22,256 nucleotides of DNA from a virus: positions 1-22,256 of the IMG/VR virus record IMGVR_UViG_3300000101_000206. One strand, written 5' to 3'. Each line of letters starts with the position of its first letter. The stretch's first letter is position 1. A program made the translations under genes and the position numbers. The notes under the pieces are model-generated. The model ran no database searches, was not told where the DNA came from, and saw only the letters and a list, made by a program, of their open reading frames with translations. Of this stretch, positions 14,439-21,044 are shown piece by piece.

Positions 14439-15392
14439 ATGGCTATCGTATCCAATACCTTCACCACCTTCGACGCGAAGGGTATCCGTGAAGAACTGGC
14501 GAACACCATCGCCAACATCTCGCCCGAAGAGACGCCGTTCCAGTCGAACGTCGGATCCGAGTCCGTGTCCAACACGTTCTTCGAGTGGCAGACTGACTCG
14601 TTGGCTTCCACCTCGACCACGGCTGTCATCAATGGTGACGACGTTGCTTCTTTTGACGCAACTTCGGCAACCACCCGCCTCGGCAACTACACTCACATTC
14701 GTCGGCGCACCTACATCATTGCCGACAACCTTGAGTTTGTTGACAAGGCTGGCCGTGCCAACGAAGTCGCCTACCAAGTCGCCAAGCGCGGCAAGGAGCT
14801 GAAGCGCGACGTTGAGGCAACATTGCTTGCTAACAACGCTCGCGTTGCTGGCAACACCTCGACCGCACCAGAGACCGCTGGTCTTCCTTCGTGGGTTGCA
14901 TCGAACATCAGCGAAGCTGGTGACGCGACTGCGGCCACGGGTGATGGCACCGACGCTCGCACTGACGGCACGGCCCGCGCCTTCACCGAGGCGATGCTGA
15001 AGGACGTAATGCAGCAGACGTGGACCGCTGGCGGCAACCCGTCGATCCTCATGGTTGGTGCGTTCAACAAGCAAGCGGTCTCGGCATTTGCTGGTATTGC
15101 GGCACAGCGTTACATGGCACCCTCGGACAGCCCCACCACCATCATCGGTGCGGCAGACGTGTATATGTCCGACTTCGGCACCCTGACCGTGGTTCCCAAC
15201 CGCTTCCAGCGCGCCTCGGATGCCTTTGTGCTTGATCCTGAGTATGCGTCGGTCTGCTACCTGCGTCCGATCCAGCAGGTGGAACTCGCCAAGACGGGTG
15301 ACGCAGAGAAGGGCATGATGCTCGCAGAGTTCGGCCTGAAGGTGTCGAATGAAGAGGCTCACGGCGCGGTCTACGACCTCACCTCGTCGTAA
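14439..15392 (+). CDS. Major capsid protein (DUF5309 / SU10 family)
   Basis: A 317-residue coat protein of HK97-fold type. The N-terminus TTFDAKGIREELANTIANIS, then PEETPFQSNVGSESV and FEWQTDSL, is the DUF5309/SU10 major capsid signature. A mid-region YTHIRRRTYIIADNLEFVDK corresponds to the spine-helix region. The C-terminal part includes MSDFGTLTVVPNRF and VCYLRPIQQVELAKTGDAEK. Codon use is C-ending (GAC, AAC, ACC, TCG) more than in neighbours, as expected for the most highly expressed gene. AGGAG lies upstream of the ATG. A UUCG hairpin follows the stop. Confidence 0.9.
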   Translation: MAIVSNTFTTFDAKGIREELANTIANISPEETPFQSNVGSESVSNTFFEWQTDSLASTSTTAVINGDDVASFDATSATTRLGNYTHIRRRTYIIADNLEFVDKAGRANEVAYQVAKRGKELKRDVEATLLANNARVAGNTSTAPETAGLPSWVASNISEAGDATAATGDGTDARTDGTARAFTEAMLKDVMQQTWTAGGNPSILMVGAFNKQAVSAFAGIAAQRYMAPSDSPTTIIGAADVYMSDFGTLTVVPNRFQRASDAFVLDPEYASVCYLRPIQQVELAKTGDAEKGMMLAEFGLKVSNEEAHGAVYDLTSS

Positions 15393-15400
15393 TCCCATAT

Positions 15401-15424
15401 GGGGGCGGGCTTCGGTTCGCCCCC
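15401..15424 (+). terminator. UUCG tetraloop hairpin after the major capsid gene
   Basis: The stem GGGGGCGGGC / GTTCGCCCCC (10 bp including two G-U pairs) closes a TTCG loop with a C-G pair, giving the C(UUCG)G tetraloop. It is followed by TGTCTTCCTC, a weak U-tract. A perfect CCCATATGGG palindrome overlaps its left edge (15394-15403). The position just after the coat gene fits partial termination or mRNA protection that keeps coat expression above that of downstream genes. The same kind of hairpin occurs at 1113-1132. Confidence 0.7.
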
Positions 15425-15445
15425 TGTCTTCCTCTGGGGGGTAGT

Positions 15446-15751
15446 ATGAGCAAACGCTTTTTCGACGCTGATTCGGCCACAGGCATTACGCGCTACTGGC
15501 ACGTCAAAGACAACGGTGAGTATGTCATTGAGACTGAGCAGCGTCTCGACGTTGACGAGAGCAACACCCGCCAGCGGAACATGACCGATAAACACACCAA
15601 GTGGGGCGATGTGAATAAAGTCGCATCTATTCCGCTTTCGGTGTATTATCGCCTGAAGCGAGAAGGCATTGCGGACGATCCTGCTGCCCTAAAGAAATGG
15701 CTTAACAACTCGGACAACCGGGTTTTTAGAACGCGCGAAGGAACGCTGTAA
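15446..15751 (+). CDS. Conserved small virion-module protein
   Basis: A 101-residue protein, sequence start MSKRFFDADSATGITRYWHV. The C-terminal half (VASIPLSVYYRLKREGIADD, LKKWLNNSDNRVFRTREG) is a pattern I recognise as common directly after the coat gene in many Proteobacteria-infecting podovirus-like phages. No enzymatic motif is visible and its role (minor head, decoration, or non-structural) is unknown to me. A G-rich ribosome binding site (GGGGGG) precedes the ATG. The stop TAA adjoins the next gene's ATG with no gap. Confidence 0.7.
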   Translation: MSKRFFDADSATGITRYWHVKDNGEYVIETEQRLDVDESNTRQRNMTDKHTKWGDVNKVASIPLSVYYRLKREGIADDPAALKKWLNNSDNRVFRTREGTL

Positions 15752-16372
15752 ATGGCGATCACGACTTACAGCGAGTTGCAGGCAGCGATTGCCGATTGGC
15801 TGCTGCGGGATGACCTGACAGCGGTCATCCCTTCTTTTGTTGATCTCGCTGAAGCCAAGTTCAACCGTCGTATCCGCGATTATCGGATGGTGAAGCGCGC
15901 AACTGCGGACGTGAGCGAGGGCTATTTTGCCGTCCCCGGTTCTTGGCTTCAAAACATTCGGATGCAACTGAACACAACCCCGATCACGACGCTTGAGTTT
16001 GTAACCGCAGATCAGATCGCTGAAGAGCAGGTTGTATTTAGCGGGGCTGGGCGACCTAAATTCTTCAGCATGGTCGCTGGTGAGTTTCAAGTGATACCGT
16101 CGCCAGATACGACGTATGAGGCAGAACTGACGTATTACAGCAAAATTCCTGCGCTGAGTGATAGTAACACGTCAAACTGGCTGCTGTCTGCCGCACCAGA
16201 CATCTACCTATACGGCGCACTCATGGAGGCTGCGCCGTATTTAGATGACGACGCGCGTGTTCAAACTTGGGGCGGTCTTTTGGAACAATCGCTTGAGGCG
16301 ATTAAAATTGAAAACGACCGCTCACGCATTGGGTCGTCGTCAATCCGTATGCGCGCAAAGCCTATGGCATAG
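15752..16372 (+). CDS. Head-tail adaptor protein
   Basis: A 206-residue protein that probably connects the portal to the tail (adaptor, gp4-like role). Recognisable features are the helical N-terminus TTYSELQAAIADWLLRDDL, the FVDLAEAKFNRRIRDYRM segment, a beta-rich middle (LEFVTADQIAEEQV, FQVIPSPDTTYEAELTYYSK), and a helical end with PDIYLYGALMEAAPYLDDD. This organisation is typical of podovirus adaptor proteins in phages with DUF5309 coats. No gap separates it from the preceding gene; AAGGAA serves as a ribosome binding site inside that gene's end. Confidence 0.78.
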   Translation: MAITTYSELQAAIADWLLRDDLTAVIPSFVDLAEAKFNRRIRDYRMVKRATADVSEGYFAVPGSWLQNIRMQLNTTPITTLEFVTADQIAEEQVVFSGAGRPKFFSMVAGEFQVIPSPDTTYEAELTYYSKIPALSDSNTSNWLLSAAPDIYLYGALMEAAPYLDDDARVQTWGGLLEQSLEAIKIENDRSRIGSSSIRMRAKPMA

Positions 16373-16384
16373 GAGAAGAAAGAA

Positions 16385-16807
16385 ATGGCAATCACCACAG
16401 CCATGTGTTCAAGTTTCAAAAAAGAACTTTTTGAGGGTGTGCATGACTTTACCGCGCACACGTTCAAGATGGCACTTTACACAAGTTCTGCCACTCTTGG
16501 TGCGGCGACAACGGCCTACAGCGCTACAAACGAGGTAAGCGGCACAGGCTATACCGCCGGGGGGCAGGCTTTGGACAACCCCACGGTGACACTCAGCGGC
16601 ACCACGGCCTTTATCGACTTTGACGATGAGACTTGGACCAACGCCACGATCACCGCGCGCGGCGCACTAATCTACAACGACACTGTTGCAGGCGATCCTG
16701 CTGTCGCCGTGTTCGACTTTGGTTCGGACAAGACCTCGACCGCAGGCGACTTTGTTGTGCAGTTCCCAACAGCAGATTCGAGCAACGCGATTGTTCGCAT
16801 CGCATAA
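16385..16807 (+). CDS. Conserved phage structural protein
   Basis: A 140-residue protein with the pattern TFKMALYTSSATLGAATTAY, then NEVSGTGYTAGGQAL, then ARGALIYNDTVAGDPAVAVF and DFVVQFPTAD. This composition (Thr/Ala-rich beta sandwich) is repeatedly seen in marine phage virion modules, usually annotated only as hypothetical or structural. Position after the adaptor suggests a tail or head-completion component. AGGAGAAG lies upstream of the ATG. The exact role is unknown to me. Confidence 0.68.
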   Translation: MAITTAMCSSFKKELFEGVHDFTAHTFKMALYTSSATLGAATTAYSATNEVSGTGYTAGGQALDNPTVTLSGTTAFIDFDDETWTNATITARGALIYNDTVAGDPAVAVFDFGSDKTSTAGDFVVQFPTADSSNAIVRIA

Positions 16808-16815
16808 GGTGACTC

Positions 16816-17991
16816 ATGGTTGTTCTAGCTAACCGCGTCAAAGTAAACACCGCAACGACTGGAACCGGGACGATCACTCTCGGCTCTGCTGTTTCTGGTT
16901 ATCAGACATTTACCAATGGCGGCATTACTGACGGTCAAACGGTTAGCTATGCCATTGAAGATGGCAACAACTGGGAGATTGGAACTGGCACCTACACTGC
17001 TAGCGGCACCACTCTCTCTCGCACTGTGTCCGAAAGCAGCAACGCTGATGCTGCGATTAACCTAAGCGGCTCTGCCGTTGTGTTTGTCACTGCGCTTGCC
17101 GCCGACATTCAACAGCCACCTTCTGAAGGTGCGTTTGTCGATGGCGACAAGACCAAGCTGGACGGTATTGAGGCTGGCGCGACTGCTGACCAGACTGCGG
17201 GGGAAATCAAGGCATCCTACGAAAGTAATGCTGACACCAACGCCTTTACTGATGCGCTTCTCAGCAAGCTAAACGGCATCGAAGCTGGCGCAGATGTAAC
17301 TGACACTGCGAACGTCACCGCCGCAGGCGCGCTCATGGACAGCGAGGTGACGAACCTCGCTGCGGTCAAAGCATTTGACCCTTCGGACTATGAGCCAGCC
17401 GACGCGACAATCCTTAAAGACGCTGACATCGGTGTCACCGTGCAAGGCTACAGCGCTGTGCTTGCCGCCACGACTGCGAGCTTCACGACAGCCGAGGAGA
17501 CGAAGCTGACCGGGGTTGAGGCTAGCGCGGATGTGACCGACACGGCCAATGTCACGGCTGCTGGTGCGTTGATGGACAGCGAGTTGACCGACCTTGCTGG
17601 GGTCAAAGCGTTGGATACGTCTACGCTCGCCACCCTGACGGGTACACAAGCGCTGACCAACAAAACCCTGACTGCCCCGGTCATCACTGGGACGATCTTG
17701 GAAGATATTTATGCGGTTAGCGGCACCACCCCAGCTATTGAACCGGGAAACGGCTCTATTCAAACTTGGACACTTAGCGGTAACTCCACCCCTACTGACA
17801 GTCTCGCTGCTGGTGAAGCCGTTACGCTGATGATAGATGATGGAACCGCGTACACTATAACATGGACCAGCCTTGTTGATCAGTGGGTCGGAGGTTCAGC
17901 GCCTACGTTGGCCACTACCGGGTACAGCGTAGTGGTGCTTTGGAAGGTGTCCACAACGGTTTACGGAAATGCTATAGGAGATTTGTCATGA
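16816..17991 (+). CDS. Tail fibre-like protein with internal repeats
   Basis: A 391-residue fibrous protein. The N-terminal 95 residues form a domain ([40 protein letters not shown]) often found on marine phage fibres and probably used for virion attachment. The middle contains repeats of the type [28 protein letters not shown], two copies 79 residues apart plus a partial earlier copy. The C-terminal region (about 300-391) ends in a [16 protein letters not shown] segment. The repeats suggest a trimeric shaft. It is coupled to the next gene by an ATGA overlap. No endosialidase or lyase motif is recognised. Confidence 0.72.
   Translation: MVVLANRVKVNTATTGTGTITLGSAVSGYQTFTNGGITDGQTVSYAIEDGNNWEIGTGTYTASGTTLSRTVSESSNADAAINLSGSAVVFVTALAADIQQPPSEGAFVDGDKTKLDGIEAGATADQTAGEIKASYESNADTNAFTDALLSKLNGIEAGADVTDTANVTAAGALMDSEVTNLAAVKAFDPSDYEPADATILKDADIGVTVQGYSAVLAATTASFTTAEETKLTGVEASADVTDTANVTAAGALMDSELTDLAGVKALDTSTLATLTGTQALTNKTLTAPVITGTILEDIYAVSGTTPAIEPGNGSIQTWTLSGNSTPTDSLAAGEAVTLMIDDGTAYTITWTSLVDQWVGGSAPTLATTGYSVVVLWKVSTTVYGNAIGDLS
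17269..17617 (+). repeat. Two-copy shaft repeat in the tail fibre-like gene
   Basis: A module of about 37 codons at 17269-17380 and 17506-17617, 237 bases apart, encoding [20 protein letters not shown] followed by ALMDSEVT. Many synonymous differences separate the copies, so the duplication is old or kept at protein level. A related partial copy ([11 protein letters not shown]) begins near 17164. Confidence 0.7.
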
Positions 17992-18461
17992 GCTATCTTT
18001 TGAGCAATGACGGTGTATCCGTTGACGAATACCCTTATGGGTTCGCGCAACTGCGAAGAGACCACCCGGACACATCATTCCCGCGCGACCCCCGCGCGGC
18101 CAAACTCCGTGAGTGGGATGTGTATCTGGTCAACCAGACGGCAAAACCCGCCTATGATCTGACGAAGAATATCGTCGAAGGGACACCCGTTTTTGTCAAT
18201 GATGTGTGGCTGCAAATGTGGGTTGAAGAACCTGCGACAGCAGAGCAGATCGCGCAGCGTCAGGCGAGGGCCAAGACCGTAGCAGAGCGGGATGAGTTGA
18301 AGCAGGATGCGTGGATTGACAACTTCATTGGCATGTCCCCGGCACAGGTCTCAACGTACATTGACAAGCAGGTCACTGATCTGGCGTCAGCCAAGACGGT
18401 CCTCAACAAGCTGGCGCGGATGGTATTGCTACTCGCCCGCCGTGAGTTCGGAGACGACTGA
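17988..18461 (+). CDS. Small tail-module protein, possibly a fibre assembly factor
   Basis: A 157-residue protein starting [20 protein letters not shown]. The N-terminal half has [20 protein letters not shown] and [19 protein letters not shown]; the C-terminal half is helical ([40 protein letters not shown]). The WDVYLV and VAERDELK style resembles proteins annotated as tail fibre assembly or hypothetical in marine phages. The open frame extends upstream, but AGGAG at 17976-17980 sits seven bases before the ATG at 17988, which overlaps the fibre stop as ATGA. A chaperone or minor tail role is inferred. Confidence 0.65.
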   Translation: MSYLLSNDGVSVDEYPYGFAQLRRDHPDTSFPRDPRAAKLREWDVYLVNQTAKPAYDLTKNIVEGTPVFVNDVWLQMWVEEPATAEQIAQRQARAKTVAERDELKQDAWIDNFIGMSPAQVSTYIDKQVTDLASAKTVLNKLARMVLLLARREFGDD

Positions 18462-19129
18462 TGCCGCTTTGGAATAAGGTGCTGAGTGGTGGTGGTGGTG
18501 GTGCTGCAAGCATCTCTGAGTCGTCTTACACTGGTAACGCCATACATGATGGGTCAAGCCAGGATGACTTTTCCGAAAGCGTTGCAATCGGGGCGGCGGA
18601 TGCGAACCGCCTAGTGGTGTTAGGTATAGGGTTGTCCGGCACTAACGGTGATCTTGAGGACCCGTCCACTTGGGGAATGACCATTGGCGGTGTTAGCCCC
18701 ACATTCCATGTTGAGCATTCATTTAGTGATGGCTCCGAGTATTATGCCTCGTGTATTTGCTCTGCGGCGGTCCCGACTGGAACAACGGCAACCGTCGCTG
18801 GTACTACCAGCTCATCCGACCATAAACAAGTTGCCATTGGTGCCATTCGTATTGTGCATGACGGAACTCTGTCGGTCACAACTGATTTCGCTGATGACGG
18901 CTCAGGCTCGCTGTCTCACACTGAGGGAACCGTCAGTGTTGCTATAGGTCAGTCATCTATTACCTCCAGAAACATCGTCTTCGCTAATGCCACTGAGGAA
19001 TTTGAGGACGACAACGGGCGTGGCACAAATTTGGGGTTCTCGCGTCGCCTGCATGATGAGGTTGGAGATGTCACCATTACTGATAGCTATTCTGACCCGG
19101 CGCTGATCGCTAATTTCTCGGTGAGTTAA
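18461..19129 (+). CDS. Beta-rich structural protein with N-terminal poly-Gly
   Basis: A 222-residue protein, [20 protein letters not shown], starting at the TGATG overlap with the preceding gene. The body is Ser/Thr/Gly-rich and beta-like (WGMTIGGVSPTFHVEHSF, GTTATVAGTTSSSDHK, LSVTTDFADDGSG), consistent with a fibre or appendage domain. Five consecutive GGT codons (18488-18502) encode the Gly run, a simple repeat that can gain or lose units. No catalytic motif is recognised. Confidence 0.65.
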   Translation: MPLWNKVLSGGGGGAASISESSYTGNAIHDGSSQDDFSESVAIGAADANRLVVLGIGLSGTNGDLEDPSTWGMTIGGVSPTFHVEHSFSDGSEYYASCICSAAVPTGTTATVAGTTSSSDHKQVAIGAIRIVHDGTLSVTTDFADDGSGSLSHTEGTVSVAIGQSSITSRNIVFANATEEFEDDNGRGTNLGFSRRLHDEVGDVTITDSYSDPALIANFSVS

Positions 19130-19168
19130 CACGGCGATCCTCGAGACTAGCAAATAAAAAGGGTGTAG

Positions 19169-19270
19169 ATGATGACCAGCGAACTGACCGAGGATGAGGT
19201 GAAGGCTTTGCGCGACATCCCCGCACAGGCGGGTTTTCCGCACGCAGTGACGTGGCCGCAGGAGCCGTAA
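19169..19270 (+). CDS. 33-residue hypothetical protein
   Basis: A short frame starting MMTSELTEDEVKALRDIPAQ that fills an otherwise empty 144-base gap between two structural genes. Two ATGs are adjacent (19169, 19172) with AAGGG upstream, a modest ribosome binding site. The AGGAG of the next gene is inside its 3' end (19260-19264), suggesting coupling. The N-terminal half is a likely helix. No family is recognised; the tight fit in an otherwise gapless cluster is the main support. Confidence 0.5.
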   Translation: MMTSELTEDEVKALRDIPAQAGFPHAVTWPQEP

Positions 19271-19273
19271 CTA

Positions 19274-19702
19274 ATGCTTGGGTTTGCGCCATTAGCCGGA
19301 ACGCCCCTAGCCGCCCTTGACGAAGAGGCTGGTGTAAGTGTTGTTGTCAGCCTCACCGGGACTCAAGCTGCGGGGGCCACTGGGACACTTGGTATTTTGG
19401 CTGACGCCAACCTTTCCCTCACGGGCGTATTTGCCACAGGCGCAGTCGGCACTGTCGCAGAGAGTGATATTGCAAGAGTCACCCTAGCGGATGTGTATGC
19501 CTCTGGCTTTGTCGGAACTCTAGACCCAGCGGCCTCTGCGTCTATGCGTTTGGGTGGGTTGGCCCTGATTCCCAGTTTGGGTAAAGTCAGTGTGTGGGGC
19601 GTGTTGGACAATAGCCCCCAAGTGTGGACTGAGGAAAGCGCCGCAACGGGCATCTGGACCGACGCGCAAAGCGCAACTGAAATATGGACTGAGGTGGCCT
19701 AA
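19274..19702 (+). CDS. Structural protein with beta and Trp repeats
   Basis: A 142-residue protein beginning MLGFAPLAGTPLAALDEEAG. Three imperfect repeats of about 30 residues share the pattern xLxGxxAxGxxGTL (SLTGTQAAGATGTL, SLTGVFATGAVGTV, TLADVYASGFVGTL). The C-terminus has a Trp repeat (VWTEESA, IWTDAQSA, IWTEV). Both features are common in small marine phage virion proteins of unknown role. AGGAG lies upstream of the ATG. It overlaps the next gene by one base. Confidence 0.65.
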   Translation: MLGFAPLAGTPLAALDEEAGVSVVVSLTGTQAAGATGTLGILADANLSLTGVFATGAVGTVAESDIARVTLADVYASGFVGTLDPAASASMRLGGLALIPSLGKVSVWGVLDNSPQVWTEESAATGIWTDAQSATEIWTEVA

Positions 19703-19935
19703 TGGACTTGCTCATTCAATTCTGGCCAATCGTTCTCGGCTTTGTTGCGCTGATTGTGTGGCTTGTCCGATTGGAGGCGCGCGCAATGGATAACACGAAA
19801 GAGATCAAACGGCTGTGGAACCAGCGCCGCGAGGACTTAGAGGCATCCAAGGAAGCCCGCGATGATACCAACAAAATGCTGGCCGAGATGCGCGACGACA
19901 TAAAGTCATTGCTCGTAGCGATAGGGTCTAAGTAA
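19702..19935 (+). CDS. One-TM membrane protein with coiled coil (lysis module)
   Basis: A 77-residue protein with one N-terminal membrane segment (about 3-22: LLIQFWPIVLGFVALIVWLV) and a charged helical C-terminal part (NTKEIKRLWNQRREDLEASK) likely to form a coiled coil. It lies directly before the endolysin gene and overlaps it by one base. The order suggests a holin or accessory membrane protein, but a spanin-like or tail-related role cannot be excluded. Start at the TAATG junction with the preceding gene. Confidence 0.65.
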   Translation: MDLLIQFWPIVLGFVALIVWLVRLEARAMDNTKEIKRLWNQRREDLEASKEARDDTNKMLAEMRDDIKSLLVAIGSK

Positions 19936-20471
19936 TGAAAATGGATCGCAGACAGAAGGCCGCATATGCGGCGGCATCCGAAGATGTTGGGATGCAAGAG
20001 TTTGTCGGGCCTGCGGACAACGCAGAAATCATCCAAATGTTTGCCGACGTGGGGCATTCGTGGGTAGAGGATGATTCCGTTGCGTGGTGCGCTGCGTTTG
20101 TGGGGTCGCATCTCAAGCGCGCAGGCTTGCCGCACACAGGCAAGCTGACCGCGCGCAGCTATCTCGATTGGGGACAGCCTGTAAACGATCCTGAGCCGGG
20201 CGACATCGTTGTATTCTGGCGCGGTAGCCGCGACGGATGGCAAGGCCACGTTGGATTCTACGTCAGCGAGACCGACAAAAGCATCAACGTTTTGGGGGGC
20301 AATCAAGGCAACGCTGTGAGCGTCAAAGCGTACTCCAAAGATCGGCTTCTTGGCTATCGTCGGATGCCCGGTGCGTTGCTGCACCCCGATCCGCAAGAAC
20401 AAGCGCTTGGCGGCCTTGCTGGCCTTCTCACGCGCCTGTTCTCTTTCCTAAGCAAAGGTGGCCCCGCATGA
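19935..20471 (+). CDS. Endolysin, CHAP/NlpC-type cysteine peptidase or amidase
   Basis: A 178-residue cell-wall hydrolase of the CHAP/NlpC-P60 type (TIGR02594-like). The catalytic Cys52 is in SVAWCAAFVGSHL, His105 in GHVGFYV and the third polar residue is likely Asn123 in LGGNQGNAVSV; PGDIVVFWRG precedes the His strand as is usual. The enzyme would cut peptide bonds in peptidoglycan. There is no signal peptide, so release depends on a holin. The hydrophobic C-terminal helix (LAGLLTRLFSFLSK) may aid membrane or outer-membrane contact. It is coupled at both ends to neighbouring lysis genes. Confidence 0.87.
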   Translation: MKMDRRQKAAYAAASEDVGMQEFVGPADNAEIIQMFADVGHSWVEDDSVAWCAAFVGSHLKRAGLPHTGKLTARSYLDWGQPVNDPEPGDIVVFWRGSRDGWQGHVGFYVSETDKSINVLGGNQGNAVSVKAYSKDRLLGYRRMPGALLHPDPQEQALGGLAGLLTRLFSFLSKGGPA

Positions 20472-20662
20472 AGGGATGGCGCACAATCGCATGGAACGTG
20501 CTGAACGCTGTTGTGTTGGCTATGGATCAGGTTATGTCTGTGAGCGGGACGGGCTACTCTATACCTAACGAATGGATGCCTTACTGGATGATGGTCTATG
20601 CGCTGGTGAATGTTGTGCTGCGCTACAAGACAACGACACCTGTGGGCAGGGCTAATGACTGA
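20468..20662 (+). CDS. Holin-like small membrane protein
   Basis: A 64-residue protein, MKGWRTIAWNVLNAVVLAMD, with two hydrophobic segments (about 7-24 and 37-52: WMPYWMMVYALVNVVL) and a polar C-terminus ending RYKTTTPVGRAND. The NxxLRYKTTTPVG-style end is common in small phage membrane proteins placed after endolysins. Two membrane segments and the position suggest a holin. The frame is open further upstream, but the ATG at 20468 overlaps the endolysin stop as ATGA and the upstream translation is not protein-like. Confidence 0.68.
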   Translation: MKGWRTIAWNVLNAVVLAMDQVMSVSGTGYSIPNEWMPYWMMVYALVNVVLRYKTTTPVGRAND

Positions 20663-20870
20663 GGTGCTTGTTGGCATTGCTGCTGTGCTTGCTGCGCTTC
20701 TAGGCTTCCTTATCGGTAGGCCGCTTGGTCGGCAGCAAGGCAAACGAGAGGAGCAACAAGCTAATGCAGAGCGCACACTCAACGACTTCATGGATGGGCA
20801 GGATGCCCTTCGTAATTCTAGTGGCACTCCCGATGACAGGGTGCGGGCTAATGACGGGCGGTGGCAGTGA
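20655..20870 (+). CDS. i-spanin (Rz-like) inner-membrane protein
   Basis: A 71-residue protein with an N-terminal membrane anchor (about 3-21: EVLVGIAAVLAALLGFLIG) followed by a charged periplasmic helix (GRQQGKREEQQANAERTLND). This is the layout of a short Rz-type i-spanin. It begins within the end of the holin-like gene (8-base overlap) and contains most of the lipoprotein gene in another frame, the typical nested spanin arrangement. Short for the family, but the partner lipoprotein strengthens the call. Confidence 0.7.
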   Translation: MTEVLVGIAAVLAALLGFLIGRPLGRQQGKREEQQANAERTLNDFMDGQDALRNSSGTPDDRVRANDGRWQ

Positions 20871-20988
20871 TGCCGGGTGCCTGACGTATGAAGTTGCGCG
20901 CCCATCAATGCCGAGGCCGCTGCCGGATACGCCGCTTGGGGAATGGGTGGCGAATGTTGACGTAAGCCTGACTGGGGCTTGCACTTAA
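20764..20988 (+). CDS. o-spanin (Rz1-like) outer-membrane lipoprotein, overlapping out of frame
   Basis: A 74-residue protein with a signal peptide and lipobox: basic R13, hydrophobic core MPFVILVALPM, then TGC with lipidated Cys27. The mature part is short and proline-rich (RPSMPRPLPDTPLGEW), as in Rz1 o-spanins. It starts inside the i-spanin gene and extends 118 bases beyond it, so the pair would form the envelope-spanning complex that fuses the two membranes at lysis. AGAGGAG at 20747-20753 lies ten bases ahead of the ATG at 20764; ATGs at 20794 and 20803 are alternative starts. The lipobox -3 residue is Met, slightly off consensus. The presence of spanins implies a Gram-negative host. Confidence 0.75.
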   Translation: MQSAHSTTSWMGRMPFVILVALPMTGCGLMTGGGSDAGCLTYEVARPSMPRPLPDTPLGEWVANVDVSLTGACT

Positions 20989-21015
20989 CCCTGATTTACT
21001 TGACCCCTCCTGTGG

Positions 21016-21032
21016 GGTATTATGGCACCACA
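21016..21032 (+). promoter_or_regulatory. Conserved leader element GGTATTATGGCACCACA (copy 2)
   Basis: Matches 8909-8925 at 14 of 17 positions. Here TATTAT (21018-21023) is preceded by TTTACT (20995-21000) at a 17-base spacing, giving a reasonable sigma70-like promoter. TGACCCCTCC also precedes it (21001-21010), as it does within the terminator upstream of copy 1. It lies just ahead of the fibre gene at 21045. Confidence 0.45.
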
Positions 21033-21044
21033 AGGAGATGACTT

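Noticed and set aside
14424-15398. 324-codon minus-strand frame covering the whole major capsid gene
   Set aside because: It is the antisense shadow of a strongly codon-biased gene; the product is Arg/Val/Gly-rich and without recognisable domains, and a capsid gene on the plus strand explains the openness.
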